From the NCBI GenBank assembly GCA_023525975.1, contig CM042021.1:79367501-79431500 (forward strand): 64,000 nt of DNA, read 5' to 3'. A program made the position numbers and the translations under genes. The stretch comes from Smallanthus sonchifolius. Taxonomy: Eukaryota; Streptophyta; Magnoliopsida; Asterales; Asteraceae. Below, piece after piece: positions 46,188 through 56,867 of this stretch (its first letter is position 1; every line of letters begins with the position of its first letter). Below the pieces are notes generated by a model. It worked only from the letters and a program-made list of their open reading frames with translations, was not told where the DNA came from and did not search any database.

Positions 46188-46867
46188 TCTATAAAAAGAG
46201 AATGATACAAAAGTGTTGTGAGAATTTATAAAAATCCGTTGAAATTTAGGATAGGAGGAAAAATAACACATTTATTTCATAGTTCGGATTGTTTTCAAGT
46301 AATCACATTTCTACTTGAACACAATGACATATTAAGGTTAATTAGACTTATATAATTTTCAAGGAGACGTGCTTTAGCCTATAGGTAAACACTCATCCCG
46401 GGAATTCCCAGGAAATCATACGGATCCCTCGGTTGATTGGGATTTATATGAAATGCTTTCCTAGACAGAAAACCCAGAATACAGGTGTCACCCTTCCAGA
46501 TTGCACATGTCCTTTAATAATTAACAGAGTCTAAAACCTTAACGGGTATATAAAAATATTTTTGATAGACTAATGTCTACGAGTATGAGTTTTTCCACAA
46601 GTTATGGCGATGATGACATAGAAGCAGTTAAGGAGGATATGCGGCTTAGGATACGGGTATGGATACGATTTATTTAATTTATTATTTACGCATGCTTATT
46701 AAGTCATGTAGTCTAAACATTTTAAGTATCAAATAACTAACACATAAAGCATGTGACATATAGCAAATAGCACGTATCACATAAAACATGTAGCATGACA
46801 TTGTTGGATGTCCTAAAGTTATAGTCTAGGTCAATGGTGTCTAATAACCTAATTCCCTATAACCAAG
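46188..46867 (-). other. Leader of copy E (primer site to gag)
   Basis: Non-coding, about 680 bp, near-identical to 53846-54524. Includes the block at 46363-46394 shared with element C's leader and a GGGAATTCCC palindrome. No upstream ORF of the C/D type. Confidence 0.75.
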
Positions 46868-46879
46868 GCTCTGATACCA
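46868..46879 (-). other. Primer binding site of copy E (minus strand)
   Basis: The plus strand reads GCTCTGATACCA, the complement of TGGTATCAGAGC, three bases before the LTR edge at 46883. Confidence 0.95.
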
Positions 46880-47579
46880 ATCTGTCACACCCCAACCGAC
46901 GGCGGAAAACGTCGGGGCGTGAAGCTGTGCAGACTGTTCATAGCTCATGGTTGCTAAAGTTTGAATAATTTAAACATTCATTTTCATTACACGTAGCAAG
47001 TTCATACCATACAAGAACCAAATGTAGCGATTACAAAATATAAATAGTTTAGATTAATTGCTAGGTCCAAATCCTATATGTAGCAGCTTGTAATACTTCA
47101 AACATTGTCACATGAAACATGGTTAAAAACAAAGTCAACTAAAAAGTTGGTGAGAATACATAGGTTTTCGTGTCATGTAATAGAATATAGTGTCGTGTGC
47201 ATACAATTCATACAAACATGGCAATTAAGGCATTTATGGAGAGATACCATCGTGTGACCTGGTAGTACAATCAAACCTTTGTAACTAGCATGCAAAACAA
47301 ACGCGTGTTGGCAGTAACTGTCACCCTACCTGGGTGGGTTTGTCAGACTCAATAGATCTATCACTGTTTACTGTAGGCTATAAAATAGTTAATGATTGCA
47401 CATGAATAGCAAACTGCGTGTTGGTCTACACACCTAGTACTCAAGCACAAAGCTCAAAATTGTAACACATGATTGTAGGGTGGAATTGTATATTGTGTAG
47501 TTTGTAAACATAGTAAATAGAACGCATGTTCCACCCCAAAAGTTTGTAAATAGAGTAAAAGAGGGGCTATGTAACTCAC

Positions 47580-47649
47580 TTGTGTTGGAGCGTGTAGTTT
47601 GCACAGATCAACAAAAATACCAAGCGTGTTGTAGGTCGCTACGTTTGAC
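47580..47649 (-). promoter_or_regulatory. Putative leader mini-exon of LTR E/F
   Basis: Minus strand CGATAG|G, 70 nt, then ACAA|GTGAGTT. The other LTR copy has the same module. Confidence 0.4.
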
Positions 47650-48051
47650 CTATCGAATGAGGGTATAACACGTGTCACTGTTTGTGTTATTTTGTGTCCA
47701 AAGTGGGTTCGTTGGTGGTTTGTGTGTTTAGGGTTGGTTTTGGAATAATAAATTAGTAGCGATATATATATATATATATATTTATTTAAATAAAATTTAA
47801 ATAAACGATATTTGTTTAAATCAAAATATATATTTGTATAAATAGTTTTATAAAAATGGTTATATAAACTCATGATTTCATCGGTTTTGAAACTATCGGG
47901 AATTAATCGTTTTAAATTTCTAAATCAAAGATTTGGTTTAAAAATGATTCCCGGGTCTTGGGATTTTATAACGTAACTTTTATAAAAATTTTTTTGCTAA
48001 AATATGTTAAATAGACTTTAAAACAGAAAAATAATTGATTCTGGTCAAGGA

Positions 48052-48314
48052 ACACGACCGTGCTCAAGTAGGGCACGACCGCGCTCGTTGCCGGACGTGA
48101 CCGTGGTGGTCTGAAACGCGCCCGTGGTCGAGTCAGAAGGTACTTCATAGGTTCTGGACATAGAGCACGACCGTGCTCGTATCTGGCACGACCGCGTCTA
48201 GTGTTTGTTTTTTATCAAGACTTGTTTGCTCGGTACGCACGACCGGGCCACACCTGGGGCACGATTGTGCTTGGTCAGGCACGACCGCGCTCAGTGATGA
48301 GCGCGACCGTGTCG
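48052..48314 (-). repeat. CACGGTCGTG hairpin cluster (R/U5 side), shared E/F LTR
   Basis: About ten copies of GCACG-AC-CGTGC as read on the plus strand (GCACG-GT-CGTGC in the element's sense), including GAGCACG/CGTGCTC. They lie downstream of the TATA box and of the donor-like site at 48568, and upstream of the acceptor-like site at 47650. Counterpart at 55705-55970. Confidence 0.85.
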
Positions 48315-48690
48315 GGTCTTTTTCAGACACAATCCGATCGATTCTTATAATAAATGCTTCTGTATTCTTAGGGCTTTCATAGATTAGGTGCTTGCGAATG
48401 TATCTACATTGTTTGATTGTATTTATATCGTGTTTAAGTGGTAGTTTGAGTAAAAGTTTAGTTTTCGGCTCTTTGGTTCCAAATCGAATTGATTGTGTGA
48501 TATAACTATGATTTAGTATAGGGCTTTCATCCTAGGGGTAGATACGAAGCTAAGGAAGTGTTACTTACTCGTTAACAATGGGCAATTTAATGCAGTCGGC
48601 TACGGGTCAAATAGTCGAGCTTCTTGGCGATCGATTGTACTCCAGAGACTGTTTGAGCGTCGAACGAGAGTTTTGGGAGACTGAGTGGGC

Positions 48691-48697
48691 TTATATG
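48691..48697 (-). promoter_or_regulatory. TATA-like box, shared E/F LTR (minus strand)
   Basis: Minus strand TTCATATAAGCCC. A second candidate GGATATAAAGC is at 48723-48729. I cannot tell which is used. The equivalent in the other LTR is at about 56346. Confidence 0.45.
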
Positions 48698-48928
48698 AAG
48701 GCGTAGAAATCGTGAAAGTTGCTTTATATCCACGAATTCGAGAGACTCGGTTGTGGTGTGAATGGGATTAAAAAAATTGTGCAAATTGGACGACATTTGA
48801 TGCGTGTTTCAGACGGAATTCAGTGGAGTATGGTCTGACGCGCGAAGACCGGCTTTTCTCCATTTTAAATTTCGCGAATTCAGCGGGTATGGTATGATTT
48901 GACTTCTGCAGAGTCAAGTGGGTTCATC

Positions 48929-49034
48929 AGCGCGACCGTGCCTACTTTAGGCGCGACCGTGCCTACTTTAGGCGCGACCGTGCTTTGGTCTGCAGGCGCG
49001 ACCGTGCCTAGTCCTAGGCGCGACCGTGCTTGCC
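48929..49034 (-). repeat. GGCGCGACCGTGCC repeat cluster (U3), shared E/F LTR
   Basis: Five copies at about 21-23 nt spacing. The other LTR (56584-56667) has four. The extra copy is one 21-nt unit (CCTACTTTAG plus the palindrome). Confidence 0.9.
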
Positions 49035-49233
49035 TAGTTTTGTAGTTTTTGAGTTTTGTCAGTTTTTGGTCCTCGGGGCTTGTGAGATAATGGTGTTTTT
49101 GTTTAATTTGTTATTGTAATAAAATAGTTTGTATATGTAACTGCATCGTAGTTTGTTTGTACACGAATCGAAACTGAAATGTGTTTGTTTATTGAAATCA
49201 AACGATTACATGATGAAAATCAGAAATGTTACA

Positions 49234-49246
49234 GTCTCCCCTTGTT
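49234..49246 (-). other. Polypurine tract, element F (minus strand)
   Basis: Minus strand AACAAGGGGAGAC directly before TGTAACA, about 25 bases after the end of gag-pol. Confidence 0.85.
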
Positions 49247-49267
49247 GAGGGGATTTCATCCCGAAAT

Positions 49268-52200
49268 TCAACTAGTTGAGGTTGCAGAATTGGTGAATAG
49301 GTGAGGATACTTGAGTTTCATTTGGTCTTCGCGTTCCCAAGTAAACTCAGGACCGCGTTTTGAATCCCAACGGACTTTGACTATAGGGATGCGGCTGCGC
49401 TTGAGTTGCTTGATTTCACGATCCATGATTTCCACTGGTTTCTCGACGAAATGCATCGTTTCATCAATGCGCACGTCGTCAAGAGGTATGTGGAGGTTCT
49501 CATGAGCAAGACATTTCTTCAGGTTGGACACGTGGAAGGTTGGATGAACATTGTTGAGTGCTGGAGGTAGCTCAAGTTTGTAAGCCACTTTCCCGATTCT
49601 TTCAAGGATCTTGAACGGGCCTACGTAACGAGGTGCTAGCTTGCCTTTCTTTCCAAAGCGGATCACACCCTTCCAAGGGGATACTTTGAGAAGCACAAGG
49701 TCACCCACTTGGAATTCCAAGGGTTTTCGTCGCTTGTCGGCATAGCTCTTTTGTCGACTTCTCGCTACTCGGATGTTGTCACGGATTTGAAGGATTTTGT
49801 CGGATGTTTCCTGAATTAACTCGGGACCGGTGATTTGTGCTTCACCAATCTCGTTCCAACAGATGGGAGAACGACATTTGCGACCATAAAGAGCTTCGAA
49901 TGGAGCCATGTTGATGCTGGTGTGGTAGCTGTTATTGTAGGAGAATTCAATAAGTGTCAAGTGTGAATCCCAATTGCCACCAAAGTCTATGACACAGGCT
50001 CTCAGCATGTCTTCGAGGGTTTGGATTGTTCGTTCAGTCTGGCCATCAGTTTGGGGATGGTAGGCTGTGCTTAAATCCAATCGTGTGCCAAGTGCCTTTT
50101 GCAGAGATTGCCAAAATCTGGAAGTGAAACGAGCATCTCTGTCGGAGATTATGTTCAAAGGTATACCGTGTCGACTCACAATTTCGTTAATATAGATTCG
50201 GGCCAATTTCTCAACCCGATAGTCTTCACGGATGGGCAGGAAGTGTGCGAACTTTGTGAGACGGTCAATGATTACCCAAATGCTATCATAGCCGTTTGAA
50301 GTACGGGGGAGTTTAGTAATGAAGTCCATGGCTATATTTTCCCATTTCCACACGGGGATTTCCGGTTGTTCAAGTAAACCGGAAGGACGTTGATGTTCGG
50401 CTTTGACTTTAGAGCAGGTTAGACATTTTGCAACATAGAGTGCAATGTCTTTCTTCATACCAGGCCACCAATATTGTGGTCGAAGATTGTGATACATTTT
50501 ATCCGCACCGGGATGGATAGAATACCGAGACTTGTGTGCTTCATTCATGAGGAATTCCCGGAGATCATTGCGATTGGGAACCCAAATACGATCCAAGAAA
50601 TAAAGCAAGCCATTGTTTTTAGTCTCTAGTTGGAATTCAGCACCACACGACATTTCCCCATACATATTGCCCTCGGTAATCGAGACGTGTTGAGCTGCTA
50701 GAATACGGGTTTGAATGTCGGAATGAATCTTGACACTTTGGAGCATGACACGTTCTTTACGGCTCAGCGCATCGGCTACTACGTTTGCCTTGCCGGGATG
50801 ATAACGAATTTCGCAATCGTAATCATTGAGGAGTTCAACCCAACGTCGTTGCCTCATGTTGAGTTCTTTTTGATTGAAGATGTGTTGGAGGCTTTTGTGG
50901 TCGGTAAATACCACACATTTCGTGCCATATAGATAATGTCTCCAAATCTTCAAGGCAAATATGACTGCACCTAGCTCCAGATCGTGCGTCGTATAGTTCT
51001 TTTCATGGATCTTGAGTTGCCTCGATGCATAAGCGATTACCTTGCCTCGTTGCATGAGAACACAACCAAGGCCTAGGTTAGAAGCATCACAGTAGACGAC
51101 TAGGTCATCGTTTCCTTCGGGAAGAGTCAGAATAGGAGCATCACATAACTTCTGTTTAAGAGTTTGGAAAGCTTCTTCTTGTTTCGGCCCCCGTTCATAA
51201 GGTTTACCTTTATGTGTCAAGGCGGTGAGGGGAACAACAATCTTGGAGAAATTGAAAATGAATCTTTGGTAATAATCCGCTAAACCAAGGAATGAACGAA
51301 CCTCGGTAGGGGTTTGAGGAGCACTCCAATTCTTGACAGCTTCGATCTTGGCAGGGTTGACATGTATTCCCTTTTTATTGACAACATGACCCAAAAATTG
51401 AACCTCCTTTAGCCAAAATTCACATTTGGATAACTTGGCGTATAATTGTTCGGTTCTCAGGAGATCCAAAATCAGTCTAAGGTGCTGTTCATGTTCTTCC
51501 TCAGTCTTGGAATAGATCAAGATGTCATCGATGAAAACGATCACGAATTTGTCAAGGTATGGTTTGCACATGCGGTTCATGAGATCCATAAAGACAGCAG
51601 GTGCATTGGTCAACCCAAAAGGCATAACCGTGAACTCGTAATGACCATATCTTGTTCGGAAGGCGGTCTTTGGAATATCTTCTTCTCGGACACGCAGTTG
51701 GTGATAACCAGATCGAAGATCAATCTTCGAGAAACAAGTAGAACCTTGGAGTTGATCGAAGAGGTCGTCAATTCTAGGTAACGGGTAGCGGTTTTTGATT
51801 GTAAGCTTGTTGAGCTCTCGATAGTCAATACACATGCGGAATGAACCATCCTTCTTTTTAACAAACAAGACCGGTGCACCCCACGGTGAATGACTTGGCC
51901 GTATGAAACATTTGTCAGCGAGTTCTTGAAGTTGACTTGCAAGCTCTTGCAATTCGGAAGGTGCAAGCCGGTATGGAGCTTTAGCCACAGGGTTTGCTCC
52001 GGGTATAAGATCGATTCGAAACTTTACTTCCCGAACAGGTGGAAGACCGGGTAAGTCGTCGGGAAAGACTTCGGGAAACTCCCGAATGACGGGAATATCT
52101 TCTATTCTTCTCTCCTTGTCTTCTTTTTGAATCACATGAGCTAGGAAAACCATGCACTTCTTTCGAATGTATTTCTGGGCAGTTATGCATGACATCAGTT

Positions 52201-53845
52201 TAAGTCCTTTGCAAGGTTTCTCGCCAAAGACTTTCAATATGTCTCCCGGTGGAAGAGGTACTCGGATTTACTTTTCAAAGCACATGACCTCGGCATGGTT
52301 TTTAGATAACCAATCCATGCCGATGATGACGTCAAAGCTTCCCAACGGCATTGGTATAAGGTTGACTGGAAACGTGTGACCATTGAGTTCTAGTGAGCAG
52401 TCATGAATGATGGAGTCAATAGTGATGGAGTTTCCATCCGCTACTTCAACGGTGAAGGTTTTCTCGAGTTTGGATCGTGTTTTTGCAAGTAAAGGTTCAA
52501 AGTTAAGTGACACAAAACTCTTATCGGCCCCGGTATCAAATAGTATAGATGCAAATTGTTTATTTACAAGAAACGTACCGTTGACCACATGATCGTTGGC
52601 TTGAGCTTCATTGGCGTTGATGTTGAAAGCACGTCCACGAGCTCCGCCCTGATTATTGTTCACAAGTTTTGGACATTGGTTTCGAAAGTGGTTCGGGTTG
52701 CCACATTCAAAGCAAGCCCGTCCATTTGCATTGATTGGAACCACTTGATTAGCTCCGGGTTGATTAACCGGGTTGGCTTGAGTAGTAAGTGCCTTTTGTC
52801 GGCAGATATTGGCCGTATGGCCAAGTTTCCCACAATGATTGCAATTGCGACATGGGATAGTTTGTGGGTGATGATAGTTGCAGTTGTTGCAGAGTGGGTA
52901 GGTACCTCCATAAGCTTTCTTGGCTGGATTTTGAGCCAAGGGTGCAACTTGATTAATTGGGGCGGCCGGAGTGACTACTGCAAAATTTTTTGCCTTTCTC
53001 TTCCTGGTGTTTCGATACTATTCGTTTTGAACTTCTTTGACATGAGTAGGAGGAGTTGTGGTGTCAGAAACTTTCTTGGCCACCTTTTTGGTAAGAGTAC
53101 CTGCTTTAACGTGATTATCGGTCAGTGTGGCAGCTAGACGAATAGCATCTTCTAGGTTTGCAGGATTTCTTCCCAGAACAGTGTCCTGGATTTGTCTCGG
53201 TAGGCCACCGATATATTTTTCAATACACCTAGACAAAGGTGTAACCATGTGTGGTACCAGCATGCTCAGTTCGTGAAAACGGTTGGTGTACGCCAAGCTT
53301 TCACCGCTATCTTGGGTAAGATCCCAAAATTCCGCTTCCAGTTTCTTCATCTCATTTTGAGGATAGAATTCCTCGGTCATGATCCTTTTCAGCTCATCCC
53401 ATGGCAGAGCCATTGCTACTTCTACTCCCCTTGTTCTCTTTTCCCCATTCCACCAGGTTAGTGCCCGTTTTTGAAAGACACTAGTGGCATGGCCAACACG
53501 CAGATAGTCCGGACAGTCACTATTGAGGAAGGTGCCCTCAATATTTTTGAACCATTGAAGGAGTCCCGTGGCTCCTTCGGTACCATAAAATTTCAGGGGA
53601 TTGCAAGAGTTGAAATGCTTGAAGATACATTGTGGCGGGTTGGCACCACCGCCCCTACCAGTATTAGCACTACCACTGGCGTTCCCATTGTTGTTGCTAT
53701 TGGCTTGAGTTAGTTGAGTTACTAGCTGAGTGAGGAGAGCAGCAAGGTCGGTATTATTGTTGTTGTTGGCATTGCCGGTATTGGTGTTGGTGCTATTGTT
53801 GGCGTTGTCGTTGTTGTTGCGGTTGATGTTACGACGAGGAGGCAT
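49268..53845 (-). pseudogene. gag-pol: gag-pol polyprotein of Ty3 element F (minus strand)
   Basis: One frame from MPPRRNINRNN at 53845 to the stop at 49268, interrupted only by TAG at 53018 and TAA at 52268. Domains in order: Asn-rich gag N-terminus; ALTWWNGEKRTRG; CCHC knuckles CNHCGKLGHTANIC and CFECGNPNHFRNQC; protease ILFDTGADKSFVS; RT with FIDDILIYSKT; RNase H VYCDASNLGLG and TDHKSLQHI; integrase HHCC (HPGADKMYHN...CLTCSKVKAEH), MDFITKL, IISDRDARF and TLIEFSYNN; chromodomain-like tail IKQLKRSRIPIVKVRW. From RT to the end, 989 codons are open. The TAG at 53018 is a Gln codon in sister copy E. All catalytic residues that I can check are present. Confidence 0.95.
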
Positions 53846-54524
53846 TCTATAAAAAGAGAATGATACAAAAGTGTTGTGAGAATTTATAAAAATCCGTTGA
53901 AATTTAGGATAGGAGGAAAAATAACACATTTATTTCATAGTTCGGATTGTTTTCAAGTAATCACATTTCTACTTGAACACAATGACATATTAAGGTTAAT
54001 TAGACTTATATAATTTTCAAGGAGACGTGCTTTAGCCTATAGGTAAACACTCATCCCGGGAATTCCCAGGAAAGCATACGGATCCCTCGGTTGATTGGGA
54101 TTTATATTAAATGCTTTCCTAGACAGAAAACCCAGAATACAGGTGTCACCCTTCCAGATTGCACATGTCCTTTAATAATTAACAGAGTCTAAAACCTTAA
54201 CGGGTATATAAAAATATTTTTGATAGACAAATGTCTACGAGTATGAGTTTTTCCACAAGTTATGGCGATGATGACATAGAAGCAGTTAAGGAGGATATGC
54301 GGCTTAGGATACGGGTATGGATACGATTTATTTAATTTATTATTTACGCATGCTTATTAAGTCATGTAGTCTAAACATTTTAAGTATCAAATAACTAACA
54401 CATAAAGCATGTGACATATAGCAAATAGCACGTATCACATAAAACATGTAGCATGGCATTGTTGGGTGTCCTAAAGTTATAGTCTAGGTCAATGGTGTCT
54501 AATAACCTAATCCCTATAACCAAG
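53846..54524 (-). other. Leader of element F (primer site to gag)
   Basis: Non-coding. Contains the block at 54021-54053 (minus GAGTG...TATAGGCTAAA...CACGTCTC) shared with element C. Confidence 0.7.
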
Positions 54525-54536
54525 GCTCTGATACCA
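54525..54536 (-). other. Primer binding site, element F (minus strand)
   Basis: The plus strand reads GCTCTGATACCA, adjacent to the LTR edge at 54540. Confidence 0.95.
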
Positions 54537-54539
54537 ATC

Positions 54540-56867
54540 TGTCACACCCCAACCGACGGCGGAAAACGTCGGGGCGTGAAGCTGTGCAGACTGTTCATAG
54601 CTCATGGTTGCTAAAGTTTGAATAATTTAAACATTCATTTTCATTACACGTAGCAAGTTCATACCATACAAGAACCAAATGTAGCGATTACAAAATATAA
54701 ATAGTTTAGATTAATTGCTAGGTCCAAATCCTATATGTAGCAGCTTGTAATACTTCAAACATTGTCACCTGAAAGATGGTTAAAAACAAAGTCAACTAAA
54801 AAGTTGGTGAGAATACATAGGTTTTCGTGTCATGTAATAGAATATAGTGTCGTGTGCATACAATTCATACAAACATGGCAATTAAGGCATTTATGGAGAG
54901 ATACCATCGTGTGACCTGGTAGTACAATCAAACCTTTGTAACTAGCATGCAAAACAAACGCGTGTTGGCAGTAACAGTCACCCTACCTGGGTGGGTTTGT
55001 CAGACTCAATAGATCTATCACTGTTTACTGTAGGCTATAAAATAGTTAATGATTGCACGTGAATAGCAAACTGCGTGTTGGTCTACACACCTAGTACTCA
55101 AGCACAAAGCTCAAAATTGTAACACATGATTGTAGGGTGGAATTGTATATTGTGTAGTTTGTAAACATAGTAAATAGAACGCATGTTCCACCCCAAAAGT
55201 TTGTAAATAGAGTAAAAGAGGGGCTATGTAACTCACTTGTGTTGGAGCGTGTAGTTTGCACAGATCAACAAAAATACCAAGCGTGTTGTAGGTCGCTACG
55301 TTTGACCTATCGAATGAGGGTATAACACGTGTCACTGTTTGTGTTATTTTGTGTCCAAAGTGGGTTCGTTGGTGGTTTGTGTGTTTAGGGTTGGTTTTGG
55401 AATAATAAATTAGTAGCGATATATATATATATATATTTATTTAAATAAAATTTAAATAAACGATATTTGTTTAAATCAAAATATATATTTGTATAAATAG
55501 TTTTATAAAAATGATTATATAAACTCATGATTTCATCGGTTTTGAAACTATCGGGAATTAATCGTTTTAAATTTCTAAATCAAAGATTTGGTTTAAAAAT
55601 GATTCCCGGGTCTTGGGATTTTATAATGTAACTTTTATAAAAAACATTTTGCTAAAATATGTTAAATAGACTTTAAAGCAGAAAAATAATTGATTCTGGT
55701 CAAGGAGCACGACCGTGCTCAAGTAGGGCACGACCGCGCTCGTTGCCGGGCGTGACCGTGGTGGTCTGAAACGCGCCCATGGTCGAGTCAGAAGGTTCTT
55801 CATAGGTTCTGGACATAGAGCACGACCGTGCTCGTATCTGGCACGACCGCGTCTAGTGTTTGTTTTTTATCAAGACTTGTTTGCTCAGTAAGCACGACCG
55901 GGCCACACCTGGGGCACGATTGTGCTTGGTCAGGCACGACCGCGCTCAGTGATGAGCGCGACCGTGTCGGGTCTTTTTCAAACACAATTCGATCGATTCT
56001 TATAATAAATGCTTCTGTATTCTTAGGGCTTTCATAGATTAGGTGCTTGCGAATGTATCTACATAGTTTGATTGTATTTATATCGTGTTTATGTGGTAGT
56101 TTGAGTAAAAGTTTAATTTTCGGCTCTTTGGTTCCAAATCGAATTGATTGTGTGATATAACTACGATTTAGTATAGGGCTTTCATCCTAGGGGTAGATAC
56201 GAAGCTAAGGAAGTGTTACTTACTCGTTAACAATGGGCAATTTAATGCAGTCGGCTACGGGTCAAAGAGTCGAGCTTCTTGGCGATCGATTGGACTCCAG
56301 AGACTGTTTGAGCGTCGAACGAGAGTTTTGGGAGACTGAGTGGGCTTATATGAAGGCGTAGAAATCGTGCAAGTTGCTTTATATCCACGAATTCGAGAGA
56401 CTCGGTTGTGGTGTGAATGGGATTAAAATTTTTTTGCAAATTGGACGACATTTGATGCGTGTTTCAGACGGAATTCAGTGGAGTATAGTCTGACGCGCGA
56501 AGACCGGCTTTTCTCCATTTTAAATTTCGCGAATTCAGCGGGTATGGTATGATTTGACTTCTGCAGAGTCAAGTGGGTTCATCCGCGCGACCGTGCCTAC
56601 TTTAGGCGCGACCGTGCTTAGGTCTGCAGGCGCGACCGTGCCTAGTCCTAGGCGCGACCGTGCTTGCCTAGTTTTGTAGTTTTTGAGTTTTGTCAGTTTT
56701 TGGTCCTCGGGGCTTGTGAGATAATGGTGTTTTTGTTTAATTTGTTATTGTAATAGAATAGTTTGTATATGTAACTGAATCGTAGTTTGTTTGTACACGA
56801 ATCGAAACTGAAATGTGTTTGTTTATTGAAATCAAACGATTACATGATGAAAATCAGAAATGTTACA
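54540..56867 (-). repeat. Upstream LTR of element F (minus strand)
   Basis: 2,328 bp, near-identical to 46883-49233, shorter mainly by one 21-nt hairpin unit. Hairpin clusters at 56584-56667 (U3) and 55705-55970. The intact acceptor TTTCAG|GTGAC is near 54775. The plus-strand end TGTTACA abuts copia G gag. Confidence 0.9.

Larger units (their letters stand above)
46883..49233 (-). repeat. Shared LTR of copies E and F (minus strand)
   Basis: 2,351 bp. The minus strand runs TGTAACATTTCTG... to ...GGGGTGTGACA. Two hairpin clusters (48929-49034 and 48052-48314), a TATA box near 48691, a donor-like GA|GTAAGTAAC at 48568, and a mini-exon at 47580-47649. The last acceptor reads TTTCAT here but TTTCAG in the other LTR. 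A (TA)n run lies at about 47762-47780. Confidence 0.9.
46883..56867 (-). mobile_element. Ty3 chromovirus element F (minus strand), in tandem with copy E
   Basis: On the minus strand: LTR (56867-54540), primer site, leader, gag-pol (53845-49268), polypurine tract, LTR (49233-46883). That second LTR is followed not by flanking DNA but by another primer site, leader and gag (copy E). The arrangement LTR-internal-LTR-internal implies unequal recombination between LTRs, with the far end of E later deleted. No matching target duplication can be seen, because the left end is lost. Confidence 0.9.

Noticed and set aside
48145..48382. Short open frames on both strands at 48145-48382 and 55800-56037
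   Set aside because: They lie in LTRs, follow the hairpin repeats, and have no domain.
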